This document shows positions 36,751-46,282 of a stretch of DNA of 64,000 nucleotides, in pieces. Source of the DNA: Lasiodiplodia sp. COLG20 (taxonomy: Eukaryota; Ascomycota; Dothideomycetes; Botryosphaeriales; Botryosphaeriaceae); contig VNWV01000005.1 of assembly GCA_009801085.1 (NCBI GenBank), positions 2,356,001 to 2,420,000 of the forward strand, written 5' to 3'. Both the position numbers and the translations under genes were made by a program. Each line of letters begins with the position of its first letter. The stretch's first letter is position 1. A model generated the notes under the pieces. That model ran no database searches. It saw only the letters and a list, made by a program, of their open reading frames with translations, and was not told the DNA's origin.

Positions 36751-38139
36751 CTAACGCTTCGCAACCTCGTCAAGTCTTGAGAGCATGTTGTTGCATTCCT
36801 TGACCAGCTCTTTGCGCTTGGCTCTTGCGGCCTCATCGCCCTGCGTCTCAACAGCATCCAGCTTCAGCAACACTTGGGCGAGAACCGTCTCAGTCAAGCG
36901 CTTGTGGTCGAACTCGAGCTTGGCGGCTTCCTGCGGCGGATTGCTCAGGAACTGCACGCACATGGGCACGAGCGTGGTGTGGAACTTGCTGGACAACTCC
37001 TGGAGCTTGTCCATGGGCGTCTGCGGGAGTTTGTGCGGCGGCGCAGGACGACTGTTCGACGAGGAGCTGGACGGACGAGGCGGCACGGCGGAGTTCGTTG
37101 GCACACCCAAGAACTCGGACTTTGCGCCGCCGCCGACGTAGGAATTGGTCGGCTCAGGGGTGGCGCTCTCGCTGCGGCCACCGTGGCCCTTCTTGCTATG
37201 TTTCTTCCCGCCGCGGCGGCGCTTGTTCTTGCTCTTCTTTCCCCGCGACCCGCCGGGCGTCGACGAGTCGGCGTTGTCGTCGCTGCTTTCGCCGTCGGAC
37301 TCAGCGCCATTGACATCGCCCGCGTATGGACTCTCGTTCTTGGACGAGGAGCCGAACGGCTGGCCTTCGCCGACGACGCACAGGATTTCGCTTTCATAGT
37401 CGGAGTGCAGGCCCACAGAGCGCGCCTGCTGGTCGTCCTTCAGCTGACGGCCCTTGTAGAACAGCTTGATGCGGCGCGCGTCGTCGACATCCATCTTGCG
37501 CGCAGCCGCGTCACGGATGTGCTTGACGCTCAGCTCGCCCGCATCGATGGCGCCGCGGGCGAAGTGCACGGGGTAGCTGACGCGCTTGTGCTTCAGCACC
37601 AGGACGTCCGTCTCGCCATTTGCATTGCTGCGGCCGGAGGGTGGAGAAGCAGTGTGGTTGTTGGCGGCGTCCGGGTTGGCGCTGAGGTTCTTCTGGCTCG
37701 CGGCAAGATCCTCGCTGGTGATGTAGCTGAAGTCGGCATCGGACACGGTGGTGCTTGCTGGGTCGCCGCGACCGAAGGGACTGAAGCGGCCGCCCCACGA
37801 GCCAAAGCGTGAACTCCACGACATTCTCTTGAAGCCAAACAAGCCAATCAGTATTCCCGCTAGCAGCGTCGCGAGCAGCACAACCAGCGACGTGGGATCG
37901 TCCGTGTACCGTTGGGCGGCGGCGGCGAGGTAGTCGAGCGGGCTCCCAGGCGGCGAGGGGGCGGGGTTGTCGTATAGCAGCTTCGGAAGCGGGAGATTGT
38001 AGGTGCGGACGAAGTCGCCGAAGGCTCGCTGCAGGTGTACTATGGACCGGTGGGCGTTGTCCAGGGCGCGGGGCTTGGGGGCAGCAGGATCGCGCTGTTG
38101 GATTGCCTGGGTTACGCGGGACAGCAGTTGTGACGCCAC
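36751..38139 (-). CDS. Membrane-anchored ubiquitin-like/BAG-domain co-chaperone
   Basis: The frame encodes 462 residues counted from a GTG at 38139. Order: hydrophobic segment about 83-103 (SLVVLLATLLAGILIGLFGF), a ubiquitin-like fold about 177-256 (ending KLFYKGRQLKDDQQARSVGL and EILCVV), a basic KKSKNKRRRGGKKHSKKGH patch, and a C-terminal BAG domain about 375-460. This architecture matches fission-yeast Bag101/102 and yeast Snl1, Hsp70 nucleotide-exchange factors anchored in the ER or nuclear membrane. The start is unresolved: no ATG lies in frame before Met106, and the frame stays open upstream until a stop near 38250. One phase-compatible possibility is a first exon at the ATG near 38391 with a GTAGCA donor, joined to an acceptor near 38196. 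The end is firm. Confidence 0.85.
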   Translation of the reverse strand: MASQLLSRVTQAIQQRDPAAPKPRALDNAHRSIVHLQRAFGDFVRTYNLPLPKLLYDNPAPSPPGSPLDYLAAAAQRYTDDPTSLVVLLATLLAGILIGLFGFKRMSWSSRFGSWGGRFSPFGRGDPASTTVSDADFSYITSEDLAASQKNLSANPDAANNHTASPPSGRSNANGETDVLVLKHKRVSYPVHFARGAIDAGELSVKHIRDAAARKMDVDDARRIKLFYKGRQLKDDQQARSVGLHSDYESEILCVVGEGQPFGSSSKNESPYAGDVNGAESDGESSDDNADSSTPGGSRGKKSKNKRRRGGKKHSKKGHGGRSESATPEPTNSYVGGGAKSEFLGVPTNSAVPPRPSSSSSNSRPAPPHKLPQTPMDKLQELSSKFHTTLVPMCVQFLSNPPQEAAKLEFDHKRLTETVLAQVLLKLDAVETQGDEAARAKRKELVKECNNMLSRLDEVAKR

Positions 38140-38949
38140 GGTTGCGACGGTTTCCGAGACAGCGGGGGAGGGAGTTGGGTGATGTAGGCTAGGAGCGGCG
38201 ATAACGCGACTCAGAGACGAAGATGGCGGGAGGATGAGTTGCGTCGACGGCTAGTTACGGTGGGTGGTGATAGGCTGGCAGCAAGGACAAGGTGAGGCTT
38301 TCTTACGCCCACTTTTTTGGGATCGGCGCCTTGCCGAACAGCGGGTCCGCTCAGCCCTGCTACCGCCCAAGCGCTGCAGAAAACGAAGCCATTGCCTTCC
38401 AAGAATTTGATTTTGCTATTGACAATCTGTAAGAACCGAGCAAAATGAGAGAGAGCCGCTATCCCAAGCAGGGAAATCAAGGCAAAACCCCAGCAGCGCC
38501 CGCTTTGTCATTAAATCCGTCCGATGCACCAGACCCAATCCGTGATTAGCCAGAGTAAAAAAAAGAAAGAGGAAAACAGCCCATGATGAAATAAGGCACC
38601 GCGTGCTCCGGCGCCAACGCGGAAATGCTGCCAGTGACGAGCGCCGCCCAACGTCAAGCGAGCGGATCCTCAACAGGGTTCCCTGGAGCAGGACAACCAC
38701 TGCTCGCAACAGCATCCCAGCCGGCCACCTCAGCGTGCCAAAACCACAGAACGGACCTCGAACCGTGCCAAGCATCTCACCAATTCCTGAGCAGGGGGCG
38801 CCTGCACCGTAAGCCCTCGTGTTGTTTACTCCACTTTTATCAACAAGCCAGAAGTCAAAGCAAACTGCCGAAAATGCTGTCGTTTCTCGTATCAAACAGA
38901 GTCCTGTACGCCTGCCGATGAGTCTTCTTCTCGCGGATCAATGCCATAC
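38140..38949. other. Upstream region of the BAG gene
   Basis: It holds the 5' end of the BAG gene, including a strong GTAAGA donor near 38305 on the minus strand that suggests a leader intron, and the 3' UTR of the next minus-strand gene. No other gene is supported. Confidence 0.5.
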
Positions 38950-40871
38950 CTACACCCTGCGCTTGGGTTGGGCCAAGGCATTCAGCCTAGCCTGGCTGAG
39001 TACTCCTCGGCCAGCTTCTCTGCGCCGCGGCGTCTTGTTGCTGGTCTCTGGCTTCTTCGCGGTAGCCTTGGCCGTCGTCTTGACCCGCTTGGCCCGACGA
39101 CCTCCGTCTTCATCCTCGTTTTCCTTCTCGCTCTCCGTGATCGCGCTGGGAACGTTTACCTTCCGTTTCTTGGCAGACGTGGAGGTGAAGGGATCGGGCA
39201 GAGCAGATGAAGCATTGCTGTTGCGAACGTGGCGGATCGTAGGTCCCTTGATTCCCGAACCGAACTTGATGGTCCTGTCTGACCGGAAGGTGAAGTCGCC
39301 TACGCCCATGGTAGCTGGGGACAGTTCTGGCAGCTCAGGGTACTTGACTTCGGACGGTGCCTCTTGCGGAACCTCTGATGAAGCGCGAACATTGCTGGGT
39401 TCACTAGCCCTCTCGAGTGTGCTCTCACTGAATACAACGTGCTTTTGCACCGGCGCAGTTGCCGGGGCTTCCGGAAGAGCCTTGTTCACATCCGGCGGAG
39501 ACGTCATGTGCGTTCCAGCAGCAATTTTGGCCGGATCATTGGAGTACTGACGGACGGGGCTGCGAAGAATCGACTTCATCGAGGGCAGACGGGACATAGT
39601 CTGACTCGCCTTGCGGAGATTATCCATCAGGGATGCCGGCGTCTTAGAGGGAGTCTTGAGCGCCTGCGCAGATGGAGACCGAGCCAATGTAGGGATATAA
39701 GACGTCTTCTTCAGCGTCTTGACGCTCTGGGAGCGAGCAAGAGAAGCCTTTGTTGGAGTGGTGAGGTGAGACAAGGAGCGAGGGATGCCAGTGTTGCCGC
39801 GAGCAACCGTGGCACTCTTTTGCTTAGCTGACTGGTGGGCCTCGCCATTCTCCACCGTACGGCGGGCTGCAGATGCGTCATCTTCCTTACTGTGCTTGAC
39901 CCGCTTGGCTGGGCTGGCGTTGCTGTCTCCGTCTGCCTTGCGAAGGTCTGTAGCAGATTTGGAGCGCGGCGTCTTTCCGTTCGTCTTCTCCTGGTTGTCT
40001 AGCTCGGCCTTGGATGGCGAGCGCTTGAGCGCAGTGGCGGCAGGTTGACGGCGATCGCGGTTGGCGCGGACGGCCGATGGGTGGTTGGCAATGGAGTCCA
40101 TCTTCTTGAATTCAGCCATGTGGGCAGCGCTGAAGCGGCCGGTCTTGCTTGTTGGCGTTGCGATTCTGCGGGCAATATCCTCGGAATTCTCAATACCAAA
40201 CTTCTCTGGGTTGGCTGACATCTGAGCCCGAATCTTCTCCGCCTCCTTCCGGCTCTCCTCCATCACTTTCTTGGCCTCGGGACTGAGATCGAGGGACGGA
40301 CGGCGGAAACGGAACTTGAACTCTGGCGTTGAGAACATAGTAGTAGCCATCGTCTGTTGTGACTTGGTGGGGGTCGCCTGTGTAATTGGGATCTTGCTAA
40401 CACCCTTTTTGACAGGCTCGGTGGCCGCGCCCATATTGAGAAATCCTAACCACCGTGCCTCGTCTAGAGGCTTGGCGGTGCTATGCTGATGGTGGGCCGG
40501 ATGCATCTCGATGCCGCTGGGCTCAATCTGCGTTTTGCTGGTCGGAGTGCGAACAGCTACCTTGGGGACATGCGACTCTGTACGATCAGAAGCCTCGGAA
40601 GCGGCGGCTTGCTCGGGGCTCGCAGTCTCAGGCTGCTCGTCGACCTTCTCGAGCGAAGGCATCTTGGGCGTCGCAGCAATAGCAGGCGAGGCTACGTCCT
40701 CTGGAATGTAGTTGTTTCCACGGCGCTAGCAGATGTCAGTCGTTGTTCTGAGTGTCAAGCATACAAGCGCGACCAGCTGTGTTGACCGAGGAGGCATTGA
40801 TGCTGGACAGACAAATCTCGTACCTGCGGAGTGCTTCGCAGCCTCGAGGACTGGCGACGTGTATGAACCAT
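38950..40871 (-). CDS. Basic low-complexity protein, probably nuclear, function unknown
   Basis: This 607-residue protein has two exons: 40824-40871 and 38950-40725. The first exon gives MVHTRRQSSRLRSTPQ and joins in phase 0 to RRGNNYIPEDVASP through a 98-nt intron with a GTACGA donor, a CTGAC branch and a CTAG acceptor; without it the frame would start at an internal Met. The only compact block is FKFRFRRPSLDLSPEAKK followed by a charged helix (about residues 152-187). The rest is Ser/Thr/Pro/Lys-rich with many SP and TP sites. The C terminus is strongly basic (RRREAGRG...QPKRRV) with several nuclear-localisation-like clusters. I do not recognise a characterised family. Composition suggests a phosphorylated, chromatin- or cytoskeleton-associated protein, but that is only inference. 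Confidence 0.8.
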
Positions 40872-42508
40872 TGCGGAAGCGTGCCAGGCAATCGCCGTCC
40901 GAGCAAGGATCGCGGACGACGCGTGCAGCGAAAGGGGTAGTGGATCTCGTAGTCGTTCGGGTCTGTAGTGATGTGATGTCGCGGGTAACGGACGCGGAGG
41001 GGTGGATGGTGGAGAGATGGAACCTGGGGTGACGCAACGGCAGCTTCAAAGAAGGTTCGGGCCCGTGTTGCGCGGTCGGCGCCCTTGTAAACAAGCGGCC
41101 GCCGCGAACCAAGCGCATCACCACGTGACCTTATCAGCCCTACTGCCATTCACGAATCATCATCCTGCCCTCCTGTCGCAAATCGATCGCCCACATCCTG
41201 CTGTGCCTGGATGCCGTGAACCCAATGCACGTCATCCCCCGTGGTGGAGTCACGCCAGGGTCCTCGCAAATTAGACACCCTCCCTCTTCTGGCCATCGGT
41301 TTCCACGCTTGTCCATTAGCATGAGGACCAGCATGTTGGTGTCCCCATCTAGAGCATGCGCCGTTTCAAGTCCGTCCTGGCGTTTCACCCATCTCCATGC
41401 GCGTCTTCCTACACATCCATGCGACGCTTTTAATCAATCTCAACACGGTTCACTGTGTTACAGAGGTATGTTTGTACTGTCCAATTCATTGATTGGCTCC
41501 TATGTGCAAAGAAAGAACTCAGGACCCAAAATTCAACGGAGAGAATGGGAAATGCCCTCGTAGGCATACCCACTTCCCGTTGTCCATCCCATCCCACCTG
41601 GTATCTTCCTTGAATCCCCTCCATCAGCACCGTCTGTTTGTTTCCCACAGTAACACCAAACGGTAGACATGGGGCGTCTCGACACGCTCCAATATACACG
41701 TACCCAAAAATCGCGCCAGGTTTATTTATTCGTCATGACCGTCAGGAAAATGAAAAAAGGGAAGCGCAAAAAAAAAAAAAGAACAAAAAGCAGCAGAAAC
41801 AGCTAAACAAGGGGCAACAAGGTGTGATAAAGATGAGATAAGCGAATGTAGACACTACGATTGTAGGTGTGGTGGGCAAAGGCATTCTTCGTGCCTGACG
41901 AGATGAAGCAAGCAAAGTCCCAAGAAAAGGAGAACTTTCCCTTTTGAAACGCCAACGCTGTCGCTCTGGAAAGGCGAATAAGAAGCGCGCATCCAAGGAG
42001 CTGAAGCAGCAACCCGAGAAAGAGGAAAAGGTTGGAAAACTCGGACATAGGAGAACACAACCAGAGGAAATAGTAGCGAAGGGTTGGCACCGAAGGCCAT
42101 GTTGAGAAAAGAAAATGTTTGAAGGAAAACGGGTAGTAGAGGGAAGTTATTATGATCGGCCTTGATGCAAGCATCTGCATTATTGCTCGAAACACTGTTT
42201 CCGCCACAATGAGGCGAAGTTGATGCACAGGCCCCGGCTGTGGCGGCCCGTTCGGGTCAAGACGCTCGAGCATTGAACCTTCATTCGAAGGGATGAACAA
42301 GACCTTGACCCGCGCAGTGCTGTGCAGCCGCAGTGACTTGAGACGCGGCCCTTGCCATCCTTGGCAGGAGAGCAACCCATGTCGGTGTACGGACTTTTGA
42401 AAAAATTGTCTCGGCGCCATAGGTTTGTCAAAGACTAGGGCAATCCCAGCTGGAGTCCAGAAGACCGGTGGAGCTGCGAATTGTGGTGGAACCGGCTCCA
42501 GAGGGCAA
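40872..42508. other. Intergenic region
   Basis: It contains the promoter of the basic protein gene and, at the right, the 3' UTR of the phosphatase gene. An A13 run lies at 41768-41780. No supported gene. A 41118-41149 start for the left gene was considered and set aside in favour of the ATG at 40869-40871. Confidence 0.5.
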
Positions 42509-45500
42509 TCACAGGACATCCCAAATGTTCCTTGTGATGGGGCTTACGCCCGAATGCGGCGGGCTCCGGGGGTCGATGTCCGTAGGGTTTGGCGTACTGC
42601 ATCTTTGGACTTCCCAATTCTGACTTGAACCCTCTTTTTTAGAATCAAGCATTCGGCCAGCCTGAACAGGTGGGGGAGAGCCGAATGCTTCCTCCAGGGT
42701 GAAGTGGAAAGGATTTTGAGTGAATTCATGTGCTCTCGGAGACATCAGCGTTGCGGCTTCGTTTGATGTATGCGAGTTGTTGTGGTTGGGCAAGCGCGCC
42801 TCCATCTCTGTTTGAAAGGCGCGGAGACGACGCTGCGATTGCAGGTCTGGATTCGAGTACTTCGGTCGAAGTTTCGGTTCGGACGCGGATAAATGATTGT
42901 CATTCTCGTGGGAATTCCACGTGCTCGGCTCGGGGCCGTCTGTACGCGCGCGGCGGATGCCTGCCATTGGGCTTGGTTCTTCGGACGGAGGCTGGGCAAA
43001 TTTCGAGACCTGTGGCGGTGTCGCTGGCCGCGGCGAAGGCTGAGAACCTAAGAAGCCGAATCCTTGGAAGGGTGATTGCTCGGGAGAATCGACTTCCGTA
43101 ACCGGTGGAAGAATTGCGTGCATGCGAGGCGGAAGTCCTGGTGAGACTCCTGGTTTGCTGCTGATTGCCTGATTTTGAGTTTCAGGCTCAAGTCCATCGA
43201 ACGGATTCTTTGGAAATTCGAACCTTGTTGGCGAGAGGAGACCAAAGTCCTCGTCACTTTCATCCTTTGTCACAATCGGGGCCATGTGGAATTCTTCAGA
43301 GATGGGGGACCCAGAAGGCTCATTTGATGCGCTCGTCTTATCACCCTGCGGGAAGGATCGGCTTTCGTTATGGCGATCATACATCGAAATGACAGAGTCA
43401 TTTGGCCGCACCTGCCTTGGAGGGTTGTCGAAGGAGAAATTAGCTTTGAGTGGAGAAGCCAAGGGTAATGTGTCATCCATTTGAAGGGGTTTCAGAAGGG
43501 AGGAGTCGGCTCGAGGCCCGGGATTCTTGGATGCAAAAGGCTCTGCAAGCGACTTGATCTTGTTCTGGCGCCGCTCCTGTAAACTTGACTTGCGCGGGCT
43601 CATTGGCGGAGCCGCTGCGTGTGATGCCTGTGCGATCTTGTTTGTCGGGGCGGCGGAAGTCAACCTATCCAAAGCGTCCTGTTGATGTCCAACTGCGGCG
43701 GTGCTTTCCATTACATTAGTGGCTTGAACGGCGTTCGTGTTGTCATCATGATCGTCATCCATTTGCTGTCTGATCGGCAACTGGCGTGAGAAATTCGGAA
43801 CCTGGCGCAAAGTAGCATCGCTGTCGGATCTGCCCTTCTCTTTGATGAACCTCTCTTCCCTGTCTGGCTCGGGGGTTGAGCGAGCCGGGTGCTGGATGGT
43901 GACGACCGGAATGACATGGCCCTTGGGATCAACAAATGGTTGCTCGATGGGAGAACCAAGAGGAACATGTGCTGCATCCCAAGTGCGACGGAAGCCGGGT
44001 GTACCCCAATTCAGACCCGACGGAGCGGAAGTGGGGCCTGGCGAAATGGGTATCATGTTGCCCGTGCTTGCTCGTTGAGGCACAGGGTCAGGGCCGTAGT
44101 CAGGTGGCAAAGGTGCTGTGGCTGGAGTCCGTGAACCAGACGAATCCGCGCCAAATCCAGATTGGTCTTTGCCCCTAGAGCCCATAGGGTTCGGCGAGAG
44201 CCTGCGGGGGACACCGGCCTTGTAGCCCTGGCTGTGTCCATTGGCACGGAGCAGGCCGTTCCTAAACTCCTGGAGCTGCATGATCAAGTTCATGTTGGGC
44301 CCAATCCACTTGCTTCGCTTTTTGACGGCATCGTACGCTTCTTGAACACTGATGCCAGGATTTTTGTACAAGCCGTAAGCCACGATTAAGCTGGCCGAGC
44401 GACTGACACCGCATTGGCAATGAACTAGGACACGCTTGCCCTGCTGTACGCGGTCGTCGATAACTCTGACTAGCGTGTACAGGTCGGGTACAATGTCGGT
44501 GTTGTGCTCCCAGGGGATATGGATGTACTCTGGTTTCGAGAATGACGTGCTTGGTGCGGATCGCTTCTCCACCTTATCTCCGAAAGAGGGCGTGGCTTTG
44601 GGGGTTGTCGGGGAACTTCCCTGTGCCTCTGCTGACTTCTCAGTGGTTGCTTGTCCTACCGGTCCATCGGCTGAAGTGCGGTCGGAGGGTTGCGTCAGCT
44701 CGGAGCTTCTTGGCGACGTCGGGTTTTCTTTTGAAACAGCCTTCGCATCCCTTTTCGCATCCTGGGCGGCTTTCTTGAACGGATTGAGAACTTCGCTCGC
44801 CACATTGAGCACAACATCGTAACGGGCTGCGATTTCGGCGGTCGGCTCGTAATAAAGGTCGACACCTGATTCGTAGATGCAAATTGGACCGTTGGGATAC
44901 GCCTCTGGCTTCTCTTCGCGTGATTGAGGAACATCAAAGTTCGGTTCTTGCTCTTCCTCCTCGTCCTCCATCGGAATCTCGGCAAATCCCTGGGGCGGCG
45001 CTTTCGCCCGCGGTGGGGGCAGCTCCATGCCACCAGCAGGAGGAATCGCGGGCGAACATAACGGAAGTGATGGGGAGGACTGGAAGTGCCGTAATGTGTT
45101 GGGCCTCTTTATGGAAGGCGTAGGCGGGATCGAAAGCATGGGGAGCGGGCCCTTTGTGTTGGTTTGCAGGGTCAAAGCCAGATTGCTGGGTTTTCGCCTT
45201 GGCGGGGTCGGAGGCTTGACGAAAGAAGGCGACGGCGGAGCAGAAGATGACGCAGGCGGGTTTTGCACAGGAAGTGCAGCCGTGTTCGCAGCACGTCCAA
45301 GGCCGAGAGTGGATGACGTGTTTACGGCCAGGTTCTTCAGATTGCGAGGCTTTTTGGCCGGTGTCGTTGGCCGCTGAAGCTCGAAAAACTCGCCTTTGCT
45401 CTTGTCGGTGGAGGCATTTCTTGAACGGAAATCTGGAGAAAACGACGAAGGAGACGCCTTTGCCGCGGGAGAGGCTGGCGAGGGACCCGGCGAAGGTTCG

Positions 45501-46282
45501 GTAAGCGAAGATCCATCCATAGTCGAAATAGTCGTTGTTGGAGATGAATCTGTTGATTCCGAAGCAGAAGTGGACGTACTTCCCCGATGTTGATGAAACC
45601 CGGTGAAAGCAGTATTCGGGTTGTAGAGCACAGCGCTGCTCGTCGCAGGCCGCTTTAATAAGTGGTTGTGCGCGACGGGCGCATTGCGCTCCTGGTAGCC
45701 TGGCATCCCTCTAGTAGTCTTTGATTCCTCTCCAAAAACTGACATGAAAGACGGCAAATGGGTAGCATGGGATCGTGAAGATGTCTGAACGGGCATGCCT
45801 GAAACGTACCCAGCCGGGGTTGCGCTTAAACCTGCCGTATCACGTTGCCCGTCCTGTTCTTCGGGATGACACGCGCGGTACGCAAAGCGATATGACGCAG
45901 ACGGAGGGCGGATACGGTAGTTGACGCTCTTGGGAGCTGAGAAATTAGACGTTATTTCTGGGTAAAAGGACCTTTTCAGAAGTGTGCGGTCAGCGCAGTT
46001 GTTCAAGGCAGCGGCCGACACAGCGTCCGGGAAGCACGTTGGGCAATATGACAGAGAACGAGAGTGGCTATCGAAACGAGAGAAACACAACATGGGCGAA
46101 GGCTCCTCGAGGTCCTGCTGCGCAAGCTGTGCAAACAATGCTTGTGTTGGCGGAGTTGGCAGGCCGGCGGCCAGCATGCTGTGGGGCTCAGCGCAGCGAG
46201 TGTGAAACGCTGAGGGCAGCAGGTGGAGTTGGCCAGAGGAGCGACGGGGGGCGGAGGCGGGCGCAGGCGTGCGGGTATACAT
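42509..46282 (-). CDS. MSG5: Dual-specificity MAP-kinase phosphatase, Msg5-like
   Basis: This single-exon gene encodes 1257 residues from the ATG at 46280-46282. The catalytic domain starts near residue 464 (ICIYESGVDLYYEP...DVVLNVASEV) and carries the active-site loop HCQCGVSRS near residue 623, with the expected Cys, Arg and Ser, followed by AYDAVKKRSKWIGPN and IMQLQEF. Msg5-type enzymes dephosphorylate Thr and Tyr of MAP kinases in cell-wall-integrity and pheromone signalling. A low-complexity insert of about 75 residues (about 505-580) splits the domain between NVASEV and YIHIPWEHNTDI. The 450-residue N-terminal and 600-residue C-terminal extensions are disordered, rich in Ser and Pro, with many possible kinase sites. 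Budding-yeast Msg5 is far shorter, but large versions are usual in filamentous fungi. Confidence 0.9.
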   Translation of the reverse strand: MYTRTPAPASAPRRSSGQLHLLPSAFHTRCAEPHSMLAAGLPTPPTQALFAQLAQQDLEEPSPMLCFSRFDSHSRSLSYCPTCFPDAVSAAALNNCADRTLLKRSFYPEITSNFSAPKSVNYRIRPPSASYRFAYRACHPEEQDGQRDTAGLSATPAGYVSGMPVQTSSRSHATHLPSFMSVFGEESKTTRGMPGYQERNAPVAHNHLLKRPATSSAVLYNPNTAFTGFHQHRGSTSTSASESTDSSPTTTISTMDGSSLTEPSPGPSPASPAAKASPSSFSPDFRSRNASTDKSKGEFFELQRPTTPAKKPRNLKNLAVNTSSTLGLGRAANTAALPVQNPPASSSAPPSPSFVKPPTPPRRKPSNLALTLQTNTKGPLPMLSIPPTPSIKRPNTLRHFQSSPSLPLCSPAIPPAGGMELPPPRAKAPPQGFAEIPMEDEEEEQEPNFDVPQSREEKPEAYPNGPICIYESGVDLYYEPTAEIAARYDVVLNVASEVLNPFKKAAQDAKRDAKAVSKENPTSPRSSELTQPSDRTSADGPVGQATTEKSAEAQGSSPTTPKATPSFGDKVEKRSAPSTSFSKPEYIHIPWEHNTDIVPDLYTLVRVIDDRVQQGKRVLVHCQCGVSRSASLIVAYGLYKNPGISVQEAYDAVKKRSKWIGPNMNLIMQLQEFRNGLLRANGHSQGYKAGVPRRLSPNPMGSRGKDQSGFGADSSGSRTPATAPLPPDYGPDPVPQRASTGNMIPISPGPTSAPSGLNWGTPGFRRTWDAAHVPLGSPIEQPFVDPKGHVIPVVTIQHPARSTPEPDREERFIKEKGRSDSDATLRQVPNFSRQLPIRQQMDDDHDDNTNAVQATNVMESTAAVGHQQDALDRLTSAAPTNKIAQASHAAAPPMSPRKSSLQERRQNKIKSLAEPFASKNPGPRADSSLLKPLQMDDTLPLASPLKANFSFDNPPRQVRPNDSVISMYDRHNESRSFPQGDKTSASNEPSGSPISEEFHMAPIVTKDESDEDFGLLSPTRFEFPKNPFDGLEPETQNQAISSKPGVSPGLPPRMHAILPPVTEVDSPEQSPFQGFGFLGSQPSPRPATPPQVSKFAQPPSEEPSPMAGIRRARTDGPEPSTWNSHENDNHLSASEPKLRPKYSNPDLQSQRRLRAFQTEMEARLPNHNNSHTSNEAATLMSPRAHEFTQNPFHFTLEEAFGSPPPVQAGRMLDSKKEGSSQNWEVQRCSTPNPTDIDPRSPPHSGVSPITRNIWDVL

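Noticed and set aside
40726..41149. Minus-strand frames upstream of the basic protein gene as an alternative N terminus
   Set aside because: The long frame would join the next exon in the wrong phase; the ATG at 40869-40871 joins in phase with canonical signals.
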